A stretch of DNA of 64,000 bases from Bacilli bacterium (GCA_017612805.1 JAGAFD010000007.1:1-64000); one strand, 5' to 3'; shown: positions 16,266 through 26,586, counted from the stretch's first letter. Notes: generated by a model not told the origin, from the sequence alone. A program made the numbers and translations.

Positions 16266-17939
16266 TTACATTTGATTAATTGTTTCAATGTTTAATAAAC
16301 TTAAACTTTCCTTTAATACTATAGCAGTTATATTACAAATTTCCAACTTAAATTGACTATAATTTTCATTTTCGTCAACGATTTTTTCAAATGCATATAA
16401 TTTATTAAATAAATTAGCTAAATCTAACGCATATTTAGCAATAATTGATGGATCGTTATTATTTTTAGCATTAATAATATTTTCCTCAAATTTATATAGT
16501 TGCCATACAATATTCCAAATATTATCATTAATATTTAATAATTCATAATCATCAATATTAAATGGTGCTTCATTTTTATTTTTTAATAAACTTTGAATTC
16601 TTGCATAAGTATATTGGATATATGGACCAGTGTTACCTTCATATTTTAAGATATCATTTAAATTAAATTCAATATCATTAGTACGATAGTTCTTTAAATC
16701 ATTGAAGATTACTGCTCCAACCCCAATAATTCTTGATACTTCATTTGCATCAATTTCTAAGTTTTCTTTATTCGTAATATGTTCTTTTACTTTATCAATC
16801 GCTTCATTTAAAACATCTTGTAAAATTACACTTTTACCAGCTCTTGTAGACATTTTCTTACCGTCTTGTAAAACCATACCGAAATTAATATGTTTAACAT
16901 CATCAGCAAAGTCATAACCCATTAAACTAACAATTTTTTTCATTTGTTCAAAATGAAGAGCTTGTTCATTTCCAACAACATATAGTATTTCATCAAAGTT
17001 ATATCTGTTTTTACGATCTAATAGTGCTGCAATGTCACGGGTAATATATAGAGATGCTCCATCACTTCTCTTAATTAAAGCTGGTTTATCATCACCAAAG
17101 TCAACAATTGTTGCTCCATCGGAGATGGTTAATAATCCTTTTTGTTCTAGTTCATCAATGACAGGTTGCATTTTATCTTTATAATAAGCTTCACCTTCAT
17201 ATGAATCAAATTTATTTATTTTTAATAAATTGTATGTTTTTTCAAATTCTTTAATTGATTCAGCTCTAAACCATTCAAAATATTTTAAGGCTTCAGGATC
17301 ATTATCTTCTAGTTTTTTAAACCATTTTCTACCTTCATCATCTAAACTTGGATCAAGTTCAGCTTCTTCATGGAATTTAACATATACTCGTTTAAGCTCA
17401 TTAACAACGGAAGTATTCATATTTTCTTCAATACCCCAGCGTTTATAAGCATAAATTAATTTACCAAATTGCGTTCCATAATCACCTAAATAATTAATAG
17501 TAGTAACATCATAACCACATTTAATTGCTAAATGTTTTAAGGCTTCACCAATAACAGTACTTCTTAAATGGCCTACCCCAAATGGTTTAGCAATATTTGG
17601 TGATGAATATTCAATAACAATTTTTTTATTTGCACCAAGATTATTATTACCATAATTATTTCTTTTATTATTAATTTCTTTAATAAGATCTTTTGTATAT
17701 TCTAAACGATTAAGTTCAATATTAAGATAACCATTTAAAACAGTACCTTTGATATCAGTATTTTCTAGTAATTCATTGGCAATATCATTAGGACTTTTCT
17801 TTAATACTTTTGCAAATTGAAAACAAGGAATAGCATAATCTCCTAAAGTTTTGTCTTTAGGATATTCAATTTTAATTAAATCTTTATCTACTAGTCCATT
17901 AAAGTAATTATAAATTGTTTCTTTTAATTTTTCTTTCAT
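16266..17939 (-). CDS. argS: Arginyl-tRNA synthetase
   Basis: This class I synthetase charges tRNA-Arg. The 557-residue protein has the HIGH-type motif in NIAKPFGVGHLRSTVIG, the KMSKS-type loop as KKMSTRAGKSV, and a C-terminal DALR anticodon-binding domain ending YEKLY-like LFNKLYAFEKI. GAGGAAAAATA precedes the ATG, which abuts the ywiB-like gene. No T-box is visible upstream. Confidence 0.97.
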   Translation of the reverse strand: MKEKLKETIYNYFNGLVDKDLIKIEYPKDKTLGDYAIPCFQFAKVLKKSPNDIANELLENTDIKGTVLNGYLNIELNRLEYTKDLIKEINNKRNNYGNNNLGANKKIVIEYSSPNIAKPFGVGHLRSTVIGEALKHLAIKCGYDVTTINYLGDYGTQFGKLIYAYKRWGIEENMNTSVVNELKRVYVKFHEEAELDPSLDDEGRKWFKKLEDNDPEALKYFEWFRAESIKEFEKTYNLLKINKFDSYEGEAYYKDKMQPVIDELEQKGLLTISDGATIVDFGDDKPALIKRSDGASLYITRDIAALLDRKNRYNFDEILYVVGNEQALHFEQMKKIVSLMGYDFADDVKHINFGMVLQDGKKMSTRAGKSVILQDVLNEAIDKVKEHITNKENLEIDANEVSRIIGVGAVIFNDLKNYRTNDIEFNLNDILKYEGNTGPYIQYTYARIQSLLKNKNEAPFNIDDYELLNINDNIWNIVWQLYKFEENIINAKNNNDPSIIAKYALDLANLFNKLYAFEKIVDENENYSQFKLEICNITAIVLKESLSLLNIETINQM

Positions 17940-18274
17940 TATTTTTCCTCTTTTTCAATAATTATTTTATTTAAAACATCTTGGGTATTTAACTTATATT
18001 CAATAATTATTTTATCTTCATTATTAATGATATTTTTCATTAATAATTCAATATCATAACTAACATTATATTCTAATAATTGATATATGCAAGTATTATT
18101 TGTTAAATTTAATTCAAAATGTGCTTCTTTATTATCACGAGTAATAATTATTGCTGGTTTTAAAGCAATTTTCATTTTAGTATCATCATCAATTATTTCA
18201 TAAGTATTATCAATATATGAAGATACTTTTAATTCTTTAATTAAATTATCATCTTGATATAAATATAATTTCAT
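17939..18274 (-). CDS. YwiB-like beta-barrel protein (DUF1934), tentative
   Basis: This 111-residue protein alternates hydrophobic strands with charged turns and has no membrane segment. It stands immediately upstream of argS and rpoE, the position of ywiB (DUF1934) in B. subtilis, and its size and all-beta character fit. Direct motif support is weak. The ATG at 18274 has GAGGAG 4 nt upstream and is preferred over an ATG 18 nt further up. Confidence 0.5.
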   Translation of the reverse strand: MKLYLYQDDNLIKELKVSSYIDNTYEIIDDDTKMKIALKPAIIITRDNKEAHFELNLTNNTCIYQLLEYNVSYDIELLMKNIINNEDKIIIEYKLNTQDVLNKIIIEKEEK

Positions 18275-18370
18275 AATACTCCTCTTTTTCAAGAAACATT
18301 ATAACATTTATTTTAAAAAAATCTACTTATATTTACTATTTTTTTTAACATAATAAAAAAAGGTGGATTT

Positions 18371-20263
18371 ATGAAAATTATAAAACTTTTAATAAAAATA
18401 ATTTTTTCAATATCTTTTATCGCATTTAGCATGTTGATAACTTTATATTTGTGCACTAAATTTAGTCGACCTATCAGTATTGCTAATAAATATAGTTATG
18501 TGTATTTAGATAATAACAATGATATTATCAATGAAAATGTTGATTCAATAAATCTCGGTGATATATCCCCTTATTTAATTAACGCCATTATTAGTGTTGA
18601 AGATAAAAATTTTTATAAACATCATGGTTTCGATTATTTAAGAATAATTAAAACTTTATATAAGAATACCATTAGTAAAAAAATTACAGGTGGTGCATCA
18701 ACAATTAGTCAGCAATTAGTTAAAAATAAATACTTAGATTTTGAAAAAACTTATAAAAGAAAGATTAAAGAAGCACTACTTACCATTAATATTGAAACTC
18801 ATTACAGTAAAGATGAAATATTAACAAGTTATTTAAATACCGTTAATTTTGGTAGTGGAAATTATGGTATTAAAAATGCTGCATTATATTATTTTAATAA
18901 AAATGCTAGCGATTTAACTTTAGAAGAAAGCATTATTATTGCTGGTATCCCGAAAAATCCTACTAACTATAACCCGCTATATAATATGGATAATGCTAAA
19001 AAAAGAGCTAATTTAATTGCCCAATTAATGTATAAAAATAACTATATTTCTAAAAGTGAATTAGATAATCTTGATTTTGATGGAGTGATTTTTAGTGATA
19101 ATGTTGAAAATGAAGCTAACACTACTCTTCCTTATTTTATTGATGCAGTTAATAATGAATTAAAAAATATTAATATTTTCCCTAATTCTATCTTAGAAAG
19201 TGAATTAAGAATCTATACTACTTTAGATAGTGATAGTGAAAAAAACTTAGAAAAAACCATTAAAAAAAATTTAATTGATTCAAAAATGGAAGTAGCTAGT
19301 ATCTTAGTAGATCCTAATAATGGTGAAGTTCTAGCCCTTGCTGGGGGAAAAGATTATAATTATTCACAATATAATCGCGTTTTAAGCGCTAAAAGACAAG
19401 TCGGTAGTACGATTAAACCGCTCCTTTATTATTGTGCCTTAAATAATGGTATGGTTAGTTCATCTACGTTCTTATCCGAATATACTAATTTTACTTTTGC
19501 AAATAATAAAACTTATTCACCAAAGAATTTTAATGATAAATATGCTAATAAAGAAATTACTATGGCCGCAGCCTTATCTTATAGTGATAATATTTATGCT
19601 GTTAAAACCCATTTATTTTTAGGGGAAGAAACATTAGTTAATTATGCTAAAAAAATAGGAATTAAATCAAACCTTGAACCAAACCCTTCACTAGCTTTAG
19701 GTACTAATGAAATAAATATGTATGAATATGCCAATGCTTATCTAACCCTTGCTAGTGGTGGTTTTAAAAATAAACTACATTTTATAAAAAAAATTGAAGA
19801 TAAAGATGGTAATTTATTATATGAATATAAAGATTATCAAGAATTAATTAATAATCCAAATATCGTATATATTTTAAATGAATTACTGACTTCCACTTAT
19901 AATATTAATTTTAAAGATTATAATAATCCTACGGTTTTGGGAATGGCTTCAAAATTAAAAAATAAATATGCAATTAAAACAGGAACCACTGATACTGATT
20001 TTTGGTTAGTTGGTTATAATAAAAATGCTTTAATGATGGTATGGAATGGTTATGATAATAATAAATATATTGATGTTGGTGATTATCAGATATCAAGAAA
20101 TATATGGTTAGATACTATTGAATCTTATGAAGAAAAAACGACCGATAATTGGTATTCTAAACCCGATAATGTAGTGGCAGTACCCAAAAATGCTATTACT
20201 GGCAGTGATGAATTTAATAAAGATAATTATTATAACTTTTATTATGTGAATGGAACCCAATAA
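18371..20263 (+). CDS. Class A penicillin-binding protein (transglycosylase-transpeptidase)
   Basis: This bifunctional cell-wall synthase has 630 residues: a cytoplasmic stub, a signal anchor (about 8-28), a GT51 domain and a transpeptidase domain. The GT51 motifs are SVEDKNFYKHHGFD with catalytic Glu77 and GGASTISQQLVKN. The transpeptidase shows SxxK as GSTIKP (Ser346, Lys349), SxN as SDN near 409, and KTGT near 537. It is on the plus strand among minus-strand genes, so it is transcribed against the replication fork. GGTGGA precedes the ATG. It ends at a bidirectional terminator shared with noc. Confidence 0.95.
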   Translation: MKIIKLLIKIIFSISFIAFSMLITLYLCTKFSRPISIANKYSYVYLDNNNDIINENVDSINLGDISPYLINAIISVEDKNFYKHHGFDYLRIIKTLYKNTISKKITGGASTISQQLVKNKYLDFEKTYKRKIKEALLTINIETHYSKDEILTSYLNTVNFGSGNYGIKNAALYYFNKNASDLTLEESIIIAGIPKNPTNYNPLYNMDNAKKRANLIAQLMYKNNYISKSELDNLDFDGVIFSDNVENEANTTLPYFIDAVNNELKNINIFPNSILESELRIYTTLDSDSEKNLEKTIKKNLIDSKMEVASILVDPNNGEVLALAGGKDYNYSQYNRVLSAKRQVGSTIKPLLYYCALNNGMVSSSTFLSEYTNFTFANNKTYSPKNFNDKYANKEITMAAALSYSDNIYAVKTHLFLGEETLVNYAKKIGIKSNLEPNPSLALGTNEINMYEYANAYLTLASGGFKNKLHFIKKIEDKDGNLLYEYKDYQELINNPNIVYILNELLTSTYNINFKDYNNPTVLGMASKLKNKYAIKTGTTDTDFWLVGYNKNALMMVWNGYDNNKYIDVGDYQISRNIWLDTIESYEEKTTDNWYSKPDNVVAVPKNAITGSDEFNKDNYYNFYYVNGTQ

Positions 20264-20296
20264 AAAAATGTATCTTTCGATACATTAATTTTGAAT
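20258..20296. terminator. Bidirectional terminator between the PBP gene and noc
   Basis: AATGTATC (20267-20274) pairs with GATACATT (20279-20286) around TTTC, with an A run on the left and a T-rich stretch on the right. Confidence 0.75.
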
Positions 20297-21946
20297 TGTA
20301 ATATTTAATTTATAACCATCAGGTAATGCTAATTCTTCTAAGAATACAACAAATCCTTGTTGTTCTAATTGTGATACTAAATTTCTAACTTGATTAATCG
20401 CATTAATTGAATTATCAACTTTTTGCGCTTCTGCTGGTTGTGGATTTAAATTATTTACACTATCCATTGGGTTAACAATACCAGGTGTTGAAGCAATCTC
20501 ATTAGCAGTTGGTAAATTTTGAGGTACTGGTTGAACTGATGGTGCAGCCTCAGCAACTGGAGCTGATCGCTCTGGCACTACCATATTTTGTGCAGCAGGT
20601 TGTTCAATAAATGGATTTATTTCTGGTTGTGGTGCTGGTTCTGTAAATGGATTAATACTTGGTGCAGGTGCAGGTTCTACAACTGGTGCAGGAGCTGGCG
20701 CAGGCGTATTATCTAAGAATGGATTTATTTCCACAGCAGGACTTTCACTTACAACATTATTTTCCATTGTTGGAGCAACAAATGGATTTATCTCTGGAGC
20801 TGGTGCTGGTTCAATAAATGGGTTAGCACTTGATGCAGGTGTTGGCTCAGCAACAGGCGCTGGCGCTGGTGCTGCAACTTCATTATTTATAAATGGCATT
20901 ACAAATTCATTTGATTGTTCAGCAACTGGTGTAGGAGCAGGTTCTGCTACTGTTTCACTAACTGGAGTATTAAAGAACATATTAGTTTGTGGTTCAGCCA
21001 CTTGATTTAAATTTGGATTTGCAGGTCCTTGTTCAAAACTACTATTAACTTGACCATTAAAGGCATTTCCAATTGGTTCTCCCATATTCATATTTGGTCC
21101 CTCATCTTCTAAGAAATTAAAGAAACGATTAGTGTTTAGTGGTTCTTCTTTAACTTCTGGTTCTTCTGTTTTTATTTCTTCTACTGGTTTTTCTTCTTTC
21201 ATCTTTTCATCTATTGTTAGAATATTACCTAGATCTTTTACTACTTTTGGAGCAATAATATCGGTTGCATTATTTTTAATATCTTCTAAGTTTGGATTGA
21301 TATTAACTAATGGAACTTCTCTACCGCCTTCCGTTTCATCTTCTTTAGTTAATTTTTTTAACTCTAAATCTAGTTGTCTAACGGTAAGCCTTTCTTTAAT
21401 TATTCTATTTAACCATTTTCTTTGTTCATCAAAATCATAAATACTTAATAAAGCTCTAGCATGACGTTCAGAAATTTTCTGAGTCATTAAAGCTTCTTGT
21501 ACTTCTTCACATAAGTTTAATAACCTTAATTTGTTAGCAATTTGTGATTGAGATACACCCATCTTTTGGGCTAATTCTTCTTGAGTTAAATAACCTTTAT
21601 CTAAAATTGCTTTATATGATCTTGCTTCTTCAATAGAAGTTAGATTTCTTCTTTGAATATTTTCAACTAGTGCTACTTCAGCACTTTTGTTATCATCAAT
21701 ATCGGATATAATTGCAGGAACTGTTGTTAATCCTGCTAATGTTGCAGCTTTATATCTACGTTCACCAGCAACAATTTCATATTTGTCGCCAAGTTTTCTT
21801 AGTACTAGAGGTTGAATAATACCATGCTCTTTGATTGATTGTGCTAGTTCTTCGATGCCATCATCAGCAAAATGTTCTCTGGGTTGAAAACGGTTTGGTA
21901 CTATGTCCTCGATTTTAATATCTAAAACCGCGTTGCTAATATTCAT
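20285..21946 (-). CDS. noc: Noc-type ParB-family CTPase with long Pro/Ala-rich linker
   Basis: Noc binds specific palindromes and keeps division off the nucleoid. The ParB/Noc core occupies residues 1 to about 200: IVPNRFQPR, the CTP-binding GERRYKA (61-67), ENIQRRNL, and the HTH GVSQSQIANKLRLL. The KISERHARALL stretch and the C-terminal dimer domain (INAINQVRNLVSQLEQQGF, to 553) match B. subtilis Noc better than Spo0J, and so does its place beside rsmG. Between them lie about 300 residues rich in Pro, Ala and Glu with five NPF motifs; usual Noc is about 280 residues in total. The N-terminal amphipathic membrane helix of Noc is missing. No parA is adjacent. Confidence 0.85.
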   Translation of the reverse strand: MNISNAVLDIKIEDIVPNRFQPREHFADDGIEELAQSIKEHGIIQPLVLRKLGDKYEIVAGERRYKAATLAGLTTVPAIISDIDDNKSAEVALVENIQRRNLTSIEEARSYKAILDKGYLTQEELAQKMGVSQSQIANKLRLLNLCEEVQEALMTQKISERHARALLSIYDFDEQRKWLNRIIKERLTVRQLDLELKKLTKEDETEGGREVPLVNINPNLEDIKNNATDIIAPKVVKDLGNILTIDEKMKEEKPVEEIKTEEPEVKEEPLNTNRFFNFLEDEGPNMNMGEPIGNAFNGQVNSSFEQGPANPNLNQVAEPQTNMFFNTPVSETVAEPAPTPVAEQSNEFVMPFINNEVAAPAPAPVAEPTPASSANPFIEPAPAPEINPFVAPTMENNVVSESPAVEINPFLDNTPAPAPAPVVEPAPAPSINPFTEPAPQPEINPFIEQPAAQNMVVPERSAPVAEAAPSVQPVPQNLPTANEIASTPGIVNPMDSVNNLNPQPAEAQKVDNSINAINQVRNLVSQLEQQGFVVFLEELALPDGYKLNITIQN

Positions 21947-21981
21947 ACTAACAGCCCCTTTATGCTATTATCATTTTAATA

Positions 21982-22012
21982 TAAAAAAACCATTTTTACA
22001 ATGGTTTTTTAA
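21982..22012 (-). terminator. Intrinsic terminator of rsmG
   Basis: AAAAAACCATT (21984-21994) pairs with AATGGTTTTTT (22000-22010). The rsmG stop is in the loop. On the minus strand it precedes noc, so noc may have its own promoter. Confidence 0.7.
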
Positions 22013-22697
22013 TAATTTTATCATAATTACGTGGATAGATTGAATCACTAGATTTAATCTTTTTAATAACTACAATTGAACGTTTAGATTCCTCAATTGG
22101 CAACTTATAATCGATAACTTTTTCAATATTTCCACCAAGAACTTTAATGGCATTAGTACTTTTACTTAGTTCTTCTTCGACATCACCTTTCATTGGTAAG
22201 AAGTACCCATTTATTTTTACAAACGGAATTGATAATTCCGATAAAGTATTTAAATTACTAACTGCTCTTGACGTTACAATATCAAAATATTCACGTTTAT
22301 TAATAATATAGTTTTCAGCACGATCATTAATTATTTCTACATCAATATTTAATTTATTAGTTAATTCTTTAATAAAAGTAGTTTTTTTATTATTTGAATC
22401 AAGTACCGTTAAATTAATTGATGGTTTAAATATTTTTAAAATAATACCTGGAAAACCAGCACCTGTTCCAATATCTAAGATATTTTGATTATCTTTAATA
22501 TCAATATATTTAATAAATAATATTGAATCAATAAAATGCTTTAAGTATATATCTTCTTTGGTTTTTAAAGCCGTTAAATTAGTATGAGTATTATATTCCA
22601 TTAAGAAGTTTAGATAAATGTCTAATTTATTTATAATATCTTCATTGTAATTAATATTATTATCATTTAAATAATTAATAAAGGTTTCTTTATTCAT
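21996..22697 (-). CDS. rsmG: 16S rRNA (guanine527-N7)-methyltransferase
   Basis: This 233-residue SAM-dependent methyltransferase acts on 16S rRNA G527. The SAM-binding loop is ILDIGTGAGFPGIILKI, and FDIVTSRAVSNLNTL is the family motif for the active site. Its start overlaps the last codons of mnmG (ATG 22697, with GGTAAAG upstream). The order mnmG-rsmG-noc is the conserved origin-side order. Confidence 0.95.
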   Translation of the reverse strand: MNKETFINYLNDNNINYNEDIINKLDIYLNFLMEYNTHTNLTALKTKEDIYLKHFIDSILFIKYIDIKDNQNILDIGTGAGFPGIILKIFKPSINLTVLDSNNKKTTFIKELTNKLNIDVEIINDRAENYIINKREYFDIVTSRAVSNLNTLSELSIPFVKINGYFLPMKGDVEEELSKSTNAIKVLGGNIEKVIDYKLPIEESKRSIVVIKKIKSSDSIYPRNYDKIIKKPL

Positions 22698-24561
22698 CTT
22701 TACCATATTCTTTCTTTAAATAAACTGATAATATTGAAATATCTGATGGATTAACCCCACTAATACGTATTGCTTGAGCAATAGTTGCTGGTCTAACCTC
22801 GTTTAATTTTTGTCTTGCTTCACTAGCTATATTTTTAATTTTATTATAATCAATATCGTTTGGAATTTGTTTTTTTTCTAATTTAATTAATTTTTCAGCT
22901 TCTTTGTAAGCTTTTTTAATATAACCTTCATATTTCAAATTAATATATACTTGTTCTAAAATAGTTTCATCATATGGAATATCCGCTAGTTTAGAAATAA
23001 TTTCCATAGTAATTTCTGGTCTTTTTAATAAGTTTTCTAAAGTCATAGTTGTATTACTTATTTCAATATTATATTCTTTTAAAATATTTTGTTTTTCTAA
23101 ATCAATTTTTATTTTAGTATTTTTTAAGTATTCCATACATTCATTAATTAATGACATTTTTTGATCAAGTCGATTTTTTTGATTTTCATCAATCATTCCT
23201 ACTTCGTAACCAATATTACGAAGACGAAGATCAGCATTATCACTTCGTAAAATTAATCTAAATTCAGCACGGGATGTAAGTAATCGATATGGATCTCTAA
23301 TTCCTTTGGTAATTAAATCATCAATTAATACCCCAATATAAGCTTCATTTCTTTTTAATACTAAAGGTTCTTTACCTTCCAATTTTAAAGATGCATTAAT
23401 ACCAGCTATTAAACCTTGACATGCTGCTTCTTCATAACCAGATGTACCATTAATTTGACCTGCAGTAAATAAGTTCTCTAATATTTTAGTTTCTAGTGAT
23501 GCTTTTAATTGTGTTGGATAAATAGCATCATATTCGATTGCATACCCATATTTTAAGATTTTAGCGTTTTCAAATCCCGGTAAACTATGAACCATTTCTT
23601 CTTGAACTTCTGGTGGCATTGATGTTGAAAAACCTTGTAAATACATATCATCATAGTATCTACTTTCAGGTTCAATAAATAATTGATGTCTTTCTTTATC
23701 CGAGAATCTAACTACCTTATCTTCAATTGATGGACAATATCTAGGTCCAATACCTTCGATATCATCTAATGCTCCATACATTGAAGATTTATTTAAGTTG
23801 GCACGGATTATTTCATGAGTTTTTGGAGTAGTATAAGTTAAATAACAAGGCATTTGTTCTTCAATTTTATAACAAGGTTCTAAATCAAAACTAAAAGTTA
23901 AGTATTTATTATCACCAGGTTCTAATTTTGTTTTAGAAAAATCAATAGAATCTCTTGCGATACGTTGAGGAGTTCCGGTTTTTAATCTTTTTATAGTAAA
24001 TCCATATTCTTTTAATTTATCACTTAAGAAATTAGATGGTCTTTCACCATGTGGACCTTTTCTAGTTCGAGTATTACCTACCAAAATATCGGCTTTTAAA
24101 TAAGTTCCAGTCGTTAAAATTACTTCTTTAGCATTAATTTTAGTACCATCTTCTAAAATAATACCTAATACTTTACCTTCATTAACAATTAAATCTTCAA
24201 CCATTCCTTCTTTAATTTCAAGATTTTCTAAAGAAGTTAAAGTTTTAATCATTTCCTTTGGATATGCTATCTTATCACCTTGAGCTCGAAGGGATTGTAC
24301 TGCTGGACCTTTTGCACTATTTAACATTTTAATTTGTAAATGGGTTTTATCAGCAACTTTACCCATGATACCCCCTAAAGCATCTATTTCACGAACAACA
24401 ATACCTTTGGCAGAACCACCAATATGGGGATTACATGGCATATCAGCAATATTTTTTAAATTACTGGTGATTAATAATGTTTTATGACCTTTTCTGGCGC
24501 ATGCAAAAGCTGCTTCACAACCTGCGTGACCAGCACCAACTACGATAATTTCATAATTCAT
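22690..24561 (-). CDS. mnmG: tRNA uridine 5-carboxymethylaminomethyl modification enzyme, FAD subunit
   Basis: MnmG works with MnmE to modify the wobble U34 of several tRNAs. The FAD-binding GAGHAGCEAAFACARKG is at the N-terminus; HIGGSAKGIVVREIDALGG and the ATIAQAIRISGVNPSDIS C-terminal domain are present. At about 623 residues it is full length. The ATG at 24561 has AGGTGA 5 nt upstream. It follows mnmE by 17 nt in the same operon. Confidence 0.97.
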   Translation of the reverse strand: MNYEIIVVGAGHAGCEAAFACARKGHKTLLITSNLKNIADMPCNPHIGGSAKGIVVREIDALGGIMGKVADKTHLQIKMLNSAKGPAVQSLRAQGDKIAYPKEMIKTLTSLENLEIKEGMVEDLIVNEGKVLGIILEDGTKINAKEVILTTGTYLKADILVGNTRTRKGPHGERPSNFLSDKLKEYGFTIKRLKTGTPQRIARDSIDFSKTKLEPGDNKYLTFSFDLEPCYKIEEQMPCYLTYTTPKTHEIIRANLNKSSMYGALDDIEGIGPRYCPSIEDKVVRFSDKERHQLFIEPESRYYDDMYLQGFSTSMPPEVQEEMVHSLPGFENAKILKYGYAIEYDAIYPTQLKASLETKILENLFTAGQINGTSGYEEAACQGLIAGINASLKLEGKEPLVLKRNEAYIGVLIDDLITKGIRDPYRLLTSRAEFRLILRSDNADLRLRNIGYEVGMIDENQKNRLDQKMSLINECMEYLKNTKIKIDLEKQNILKEYNIEISNTTMTLENLLKRPEITMEIISKLADIPYDETILEQVYINLKYEGYIKKAYKEAEKLIKLEKKQIPNDIDYNKIKNIASEARQKLNEVRPATIAQAIRISGVNPSDISILSVYLKKEYGKDE

Positions 24562-24578
24562 ATTACTCACCTACTTTA

Positions 24579-25934
24579 CTATTTACCTAAGCAGAAGCGC
24601 TTAAACATTTCATCTAATAATTCTTCTTCGTATGTTGATCCATTTATTTTACCTAATTCTTCCCAAATTGATTTAATATCCATTTCTAACATATCAATTG
24701 GTAAATTATCCTTAACTGATTGTTCAATATCAGCTACTCTTTTTAAACAATTTTTTAATATAGTTATACTTTTAGTGTTATTTAAATATGTTGGATCTTT
24801 CATATTTATATCTTCTATATTAAATAATTCAATAATTTTATTTTTTAAATCATCAATACCAATGTTTTCTTTAACACTTATTTCAACGATATTTTCTTGT
24901 TTTAAATAATCAATATCTAATTTACGATCTAAATCAATTTTATTTATAATAATAAGATATTTTTTATCTTTAACTTTAGTTAATAGTTCTTTAATATCAT
25001 CAGTTAATGTTTCATTATTATTTAACATAAATAATACTAAATCAGATTCATCCATTAATTTTAAACTTTTTTCAACACCGATTGCTTCAATTTTATTATC
25101 AGTAGCTCTAATACCGGCCGTATCAATGATATTAAGTAAAATACCATTTAAAACGATATTTCCTTCAACAATATCACGCGTCGTTCCGGCAATATCGGTA
25201 ACAATTGCTTTGTCTTCTTCTAACAATGCATTTAAAAGAGATGATTTACCTACATTTGGTCTACCAATAATGGATGTTTTAATACCATCTTTAATTAATT
25301 TTCCATTTTCACTTTCTTTTAAAATTTCTTCAATACGATTCTTTAAATTAGTTATTTTTGGTAATAATATTTCATTAGTTATAATATCAACATCATCATA
25401 TTCAGGATAATCAATATTAACATTAATATTTGAAATAATTTCAACCATGTCACTTCTTAAATCATTAATTAAGTTTGATGTTTTACCACTAATTTGATTT
25501 AAAGCCATTTTTCTTTGAATATCGGTTTTAGAATCAATAATATTCATAACTGCTTCAGCTTCTAGTAAGTCAATACGACCATTTAAGAAAGCACGTTTAG
25601 TAAATTCACCTGGTTCTGCTAATCGACAACCATTTAATAAAAGTGTCTCTAATACTTTATTTGTAGCAGCATATCCTCCATGAGTATTGATTTCTACAAC
25701 GTCTTCTCTAGTAAATGTTTTAGGAGCTTTCATTACTGATACTAAAACTTCATCAATAATTTCATCTTTATCCACAATAAAACCATAGTTAATTGTATGA
25801 GAAGCTACTTTTGTTAAATCTTTACCTTTAAAAATACTGTTAACAATACTAATAGCATCATTACCACTAACTTTAATTATAGATACAGCTCCTACTCCAC
25901 CACCGGTAGCTATCGCGCAAATTGTATCTTCCAT
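24579..25934 (-). CDS. mnmE: tRNA modification GTPase MnmE
   Basis: This GTPase partners MnmG. The N-terminal formyl-THF-binding domain is followed by a G domain with GRPNVGKSSLLNALL (G1), DIAGTTRD (G2), DTAGIR (G3) and NKIDL (G4). The C-terminal helical domain ends in the catalytic CLGK. The 451 residues are normal. The ATG at 25934 is preferred over one 9 nt upstream because AAGGGG lies at a usable distance only from the former. Confidence 0.97.
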   Translation of the reverse strand: MEDTICAIATGGGVGAVSIIKVSGNDAISIVNSIFKGKDLTKVASHTINYGFIVDKDEIIDEVLVSVMKAPKTFTREDVVEINTHGGYAATNKVLETLLLNGCRLAEPGEFTKRAFLNGRIDLLEAEAVMNIIDSKTDIQRKMALNQISGKTSNLINDLRSDMVEIISNINVNIDYPEYDDVDIITNEILLPKITNLKNRIEEILKESENGKLIKDGIKTSIIGRPNVGKSSLLNALLEEDKAIVTDIAGTTRDIVEGNIVLNGILLNIIDTAGIRATDNKIEAIGVEKSLKLMDESDLVLFMLNNNETLTDDIKELLTKVKDKKYLIIINKIDLDRKLDIDYLKQENIVEISVKENIGIDDLKNKIIELFNIEDINMKDPTYLNNTKSITILKNCLKRVADIEQSVKDNLPIDMLEMDIKSIWEELGKINGSTYEEELLDEMFKRFCLGK

Positions 25935-25949
25935 TAAACTCATCCCCTT

Positions 25950-25977
25950 AGAAAAAAAAGAAGAATTACTCTTCTAC
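25950..25977 (-). terminator. Weak terminator after khpB
   Basis: AGAAGA (25959-25964) pairs with TCTTCT (25970-25975), followed on the minus strand by an eight-base T run. It contains the khpB stop codon. Confidence 0.55.
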
Positions 25978-26577
25978 ATATTTAATAATGATATGACGAT
26001 GTGGTTCTTCGCCTTCACTTTCAGTTTTAATATTTTTGAAGTTAGTTAACACATCGTGAATAATTTTTCTTTCATATGAATTCATGTCATCTAAAATTGC
26101 ATCTTGTTTAGTTCTTTGAACTTCTTTAGCAATCTTTTTAGCATGATATTCTAAATTATTTTGTTTTTTATCTTTATAATTTTCAACATCTAATAATATA
26201 TAAGGATAAACATTGATCTTAGCATAAACCATTTGTTTAACAATATTTTGTAATGCAATTAATGTTTGGCCATTTTTACCAATAAGAATTGGATTATTGT
26301 TTGAAAACATTTTAATATTGATTTGATTATCACGAATATTACTTTCCATTTGAACATCAAGTCCCATATTAGTAACTAAATCTTTTAAATAATCAACAAT
26401 AGCATCTTTAACATCAGTCAACTTTATACCTTTAATAATATATGATTCTGATTTAAATAAACCACCTTTTTTAGTCTCATAACTAAATAATACTTCATTT
26501 TCTGAAACATTTAATTCTTCAATTAATTTTTGTTTTAATTCGTCTTTATTTTTTCCTTCAAATATTGTTAAATTCAT
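25966..26577 (-). CDS. khpB: RNA-binding protein KhpB (Jag/EloR)
   Basis: KhpB is an RNA-binding protein tied to cell elongation and often encoded next to yidC. Three parts are visible: the Jag-N domain with KKGGLFKSESYIIKG, a KH domain with PILIGKNGQTLIALQNIV, and an R3H domain ending SEGEEPHRHIIIKYVE. At 203 residues it is compact because the linker after Jag-N is short. ATG 26577 is chosen, as AGGTAA stands 6-8 nt upstream. Confidence 0.94.
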   Translation of the reverse strand: MNLTIFEGKNKDELKQKLIEELNVSENEVLFSYETKKGGLFKSESYIIKGIKLTDVKDAIVDYLKDLVTNMGLDVQMESNIRDNQINIKMFSNNNPILIGKNGQTLIALQNIVKQMVYAKINVYPYILLDVENYKDKKQNNLEYHAKKIAKEVQRTKQDAILDDMNSYERKIIHDVLTNFKNIKTESEGEEPHRHIIIKYVEE

Positions 26578-26586
26578 TTTCATTAC

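Noticed and set aside
20285-21946. Naming the ParB-family gene spo0J/parB
   Set aside because: The KISERHARALL region, the C-terminal domain and the position beside rsmG fit Noc better; parA is absent. Some uncertainty remains.
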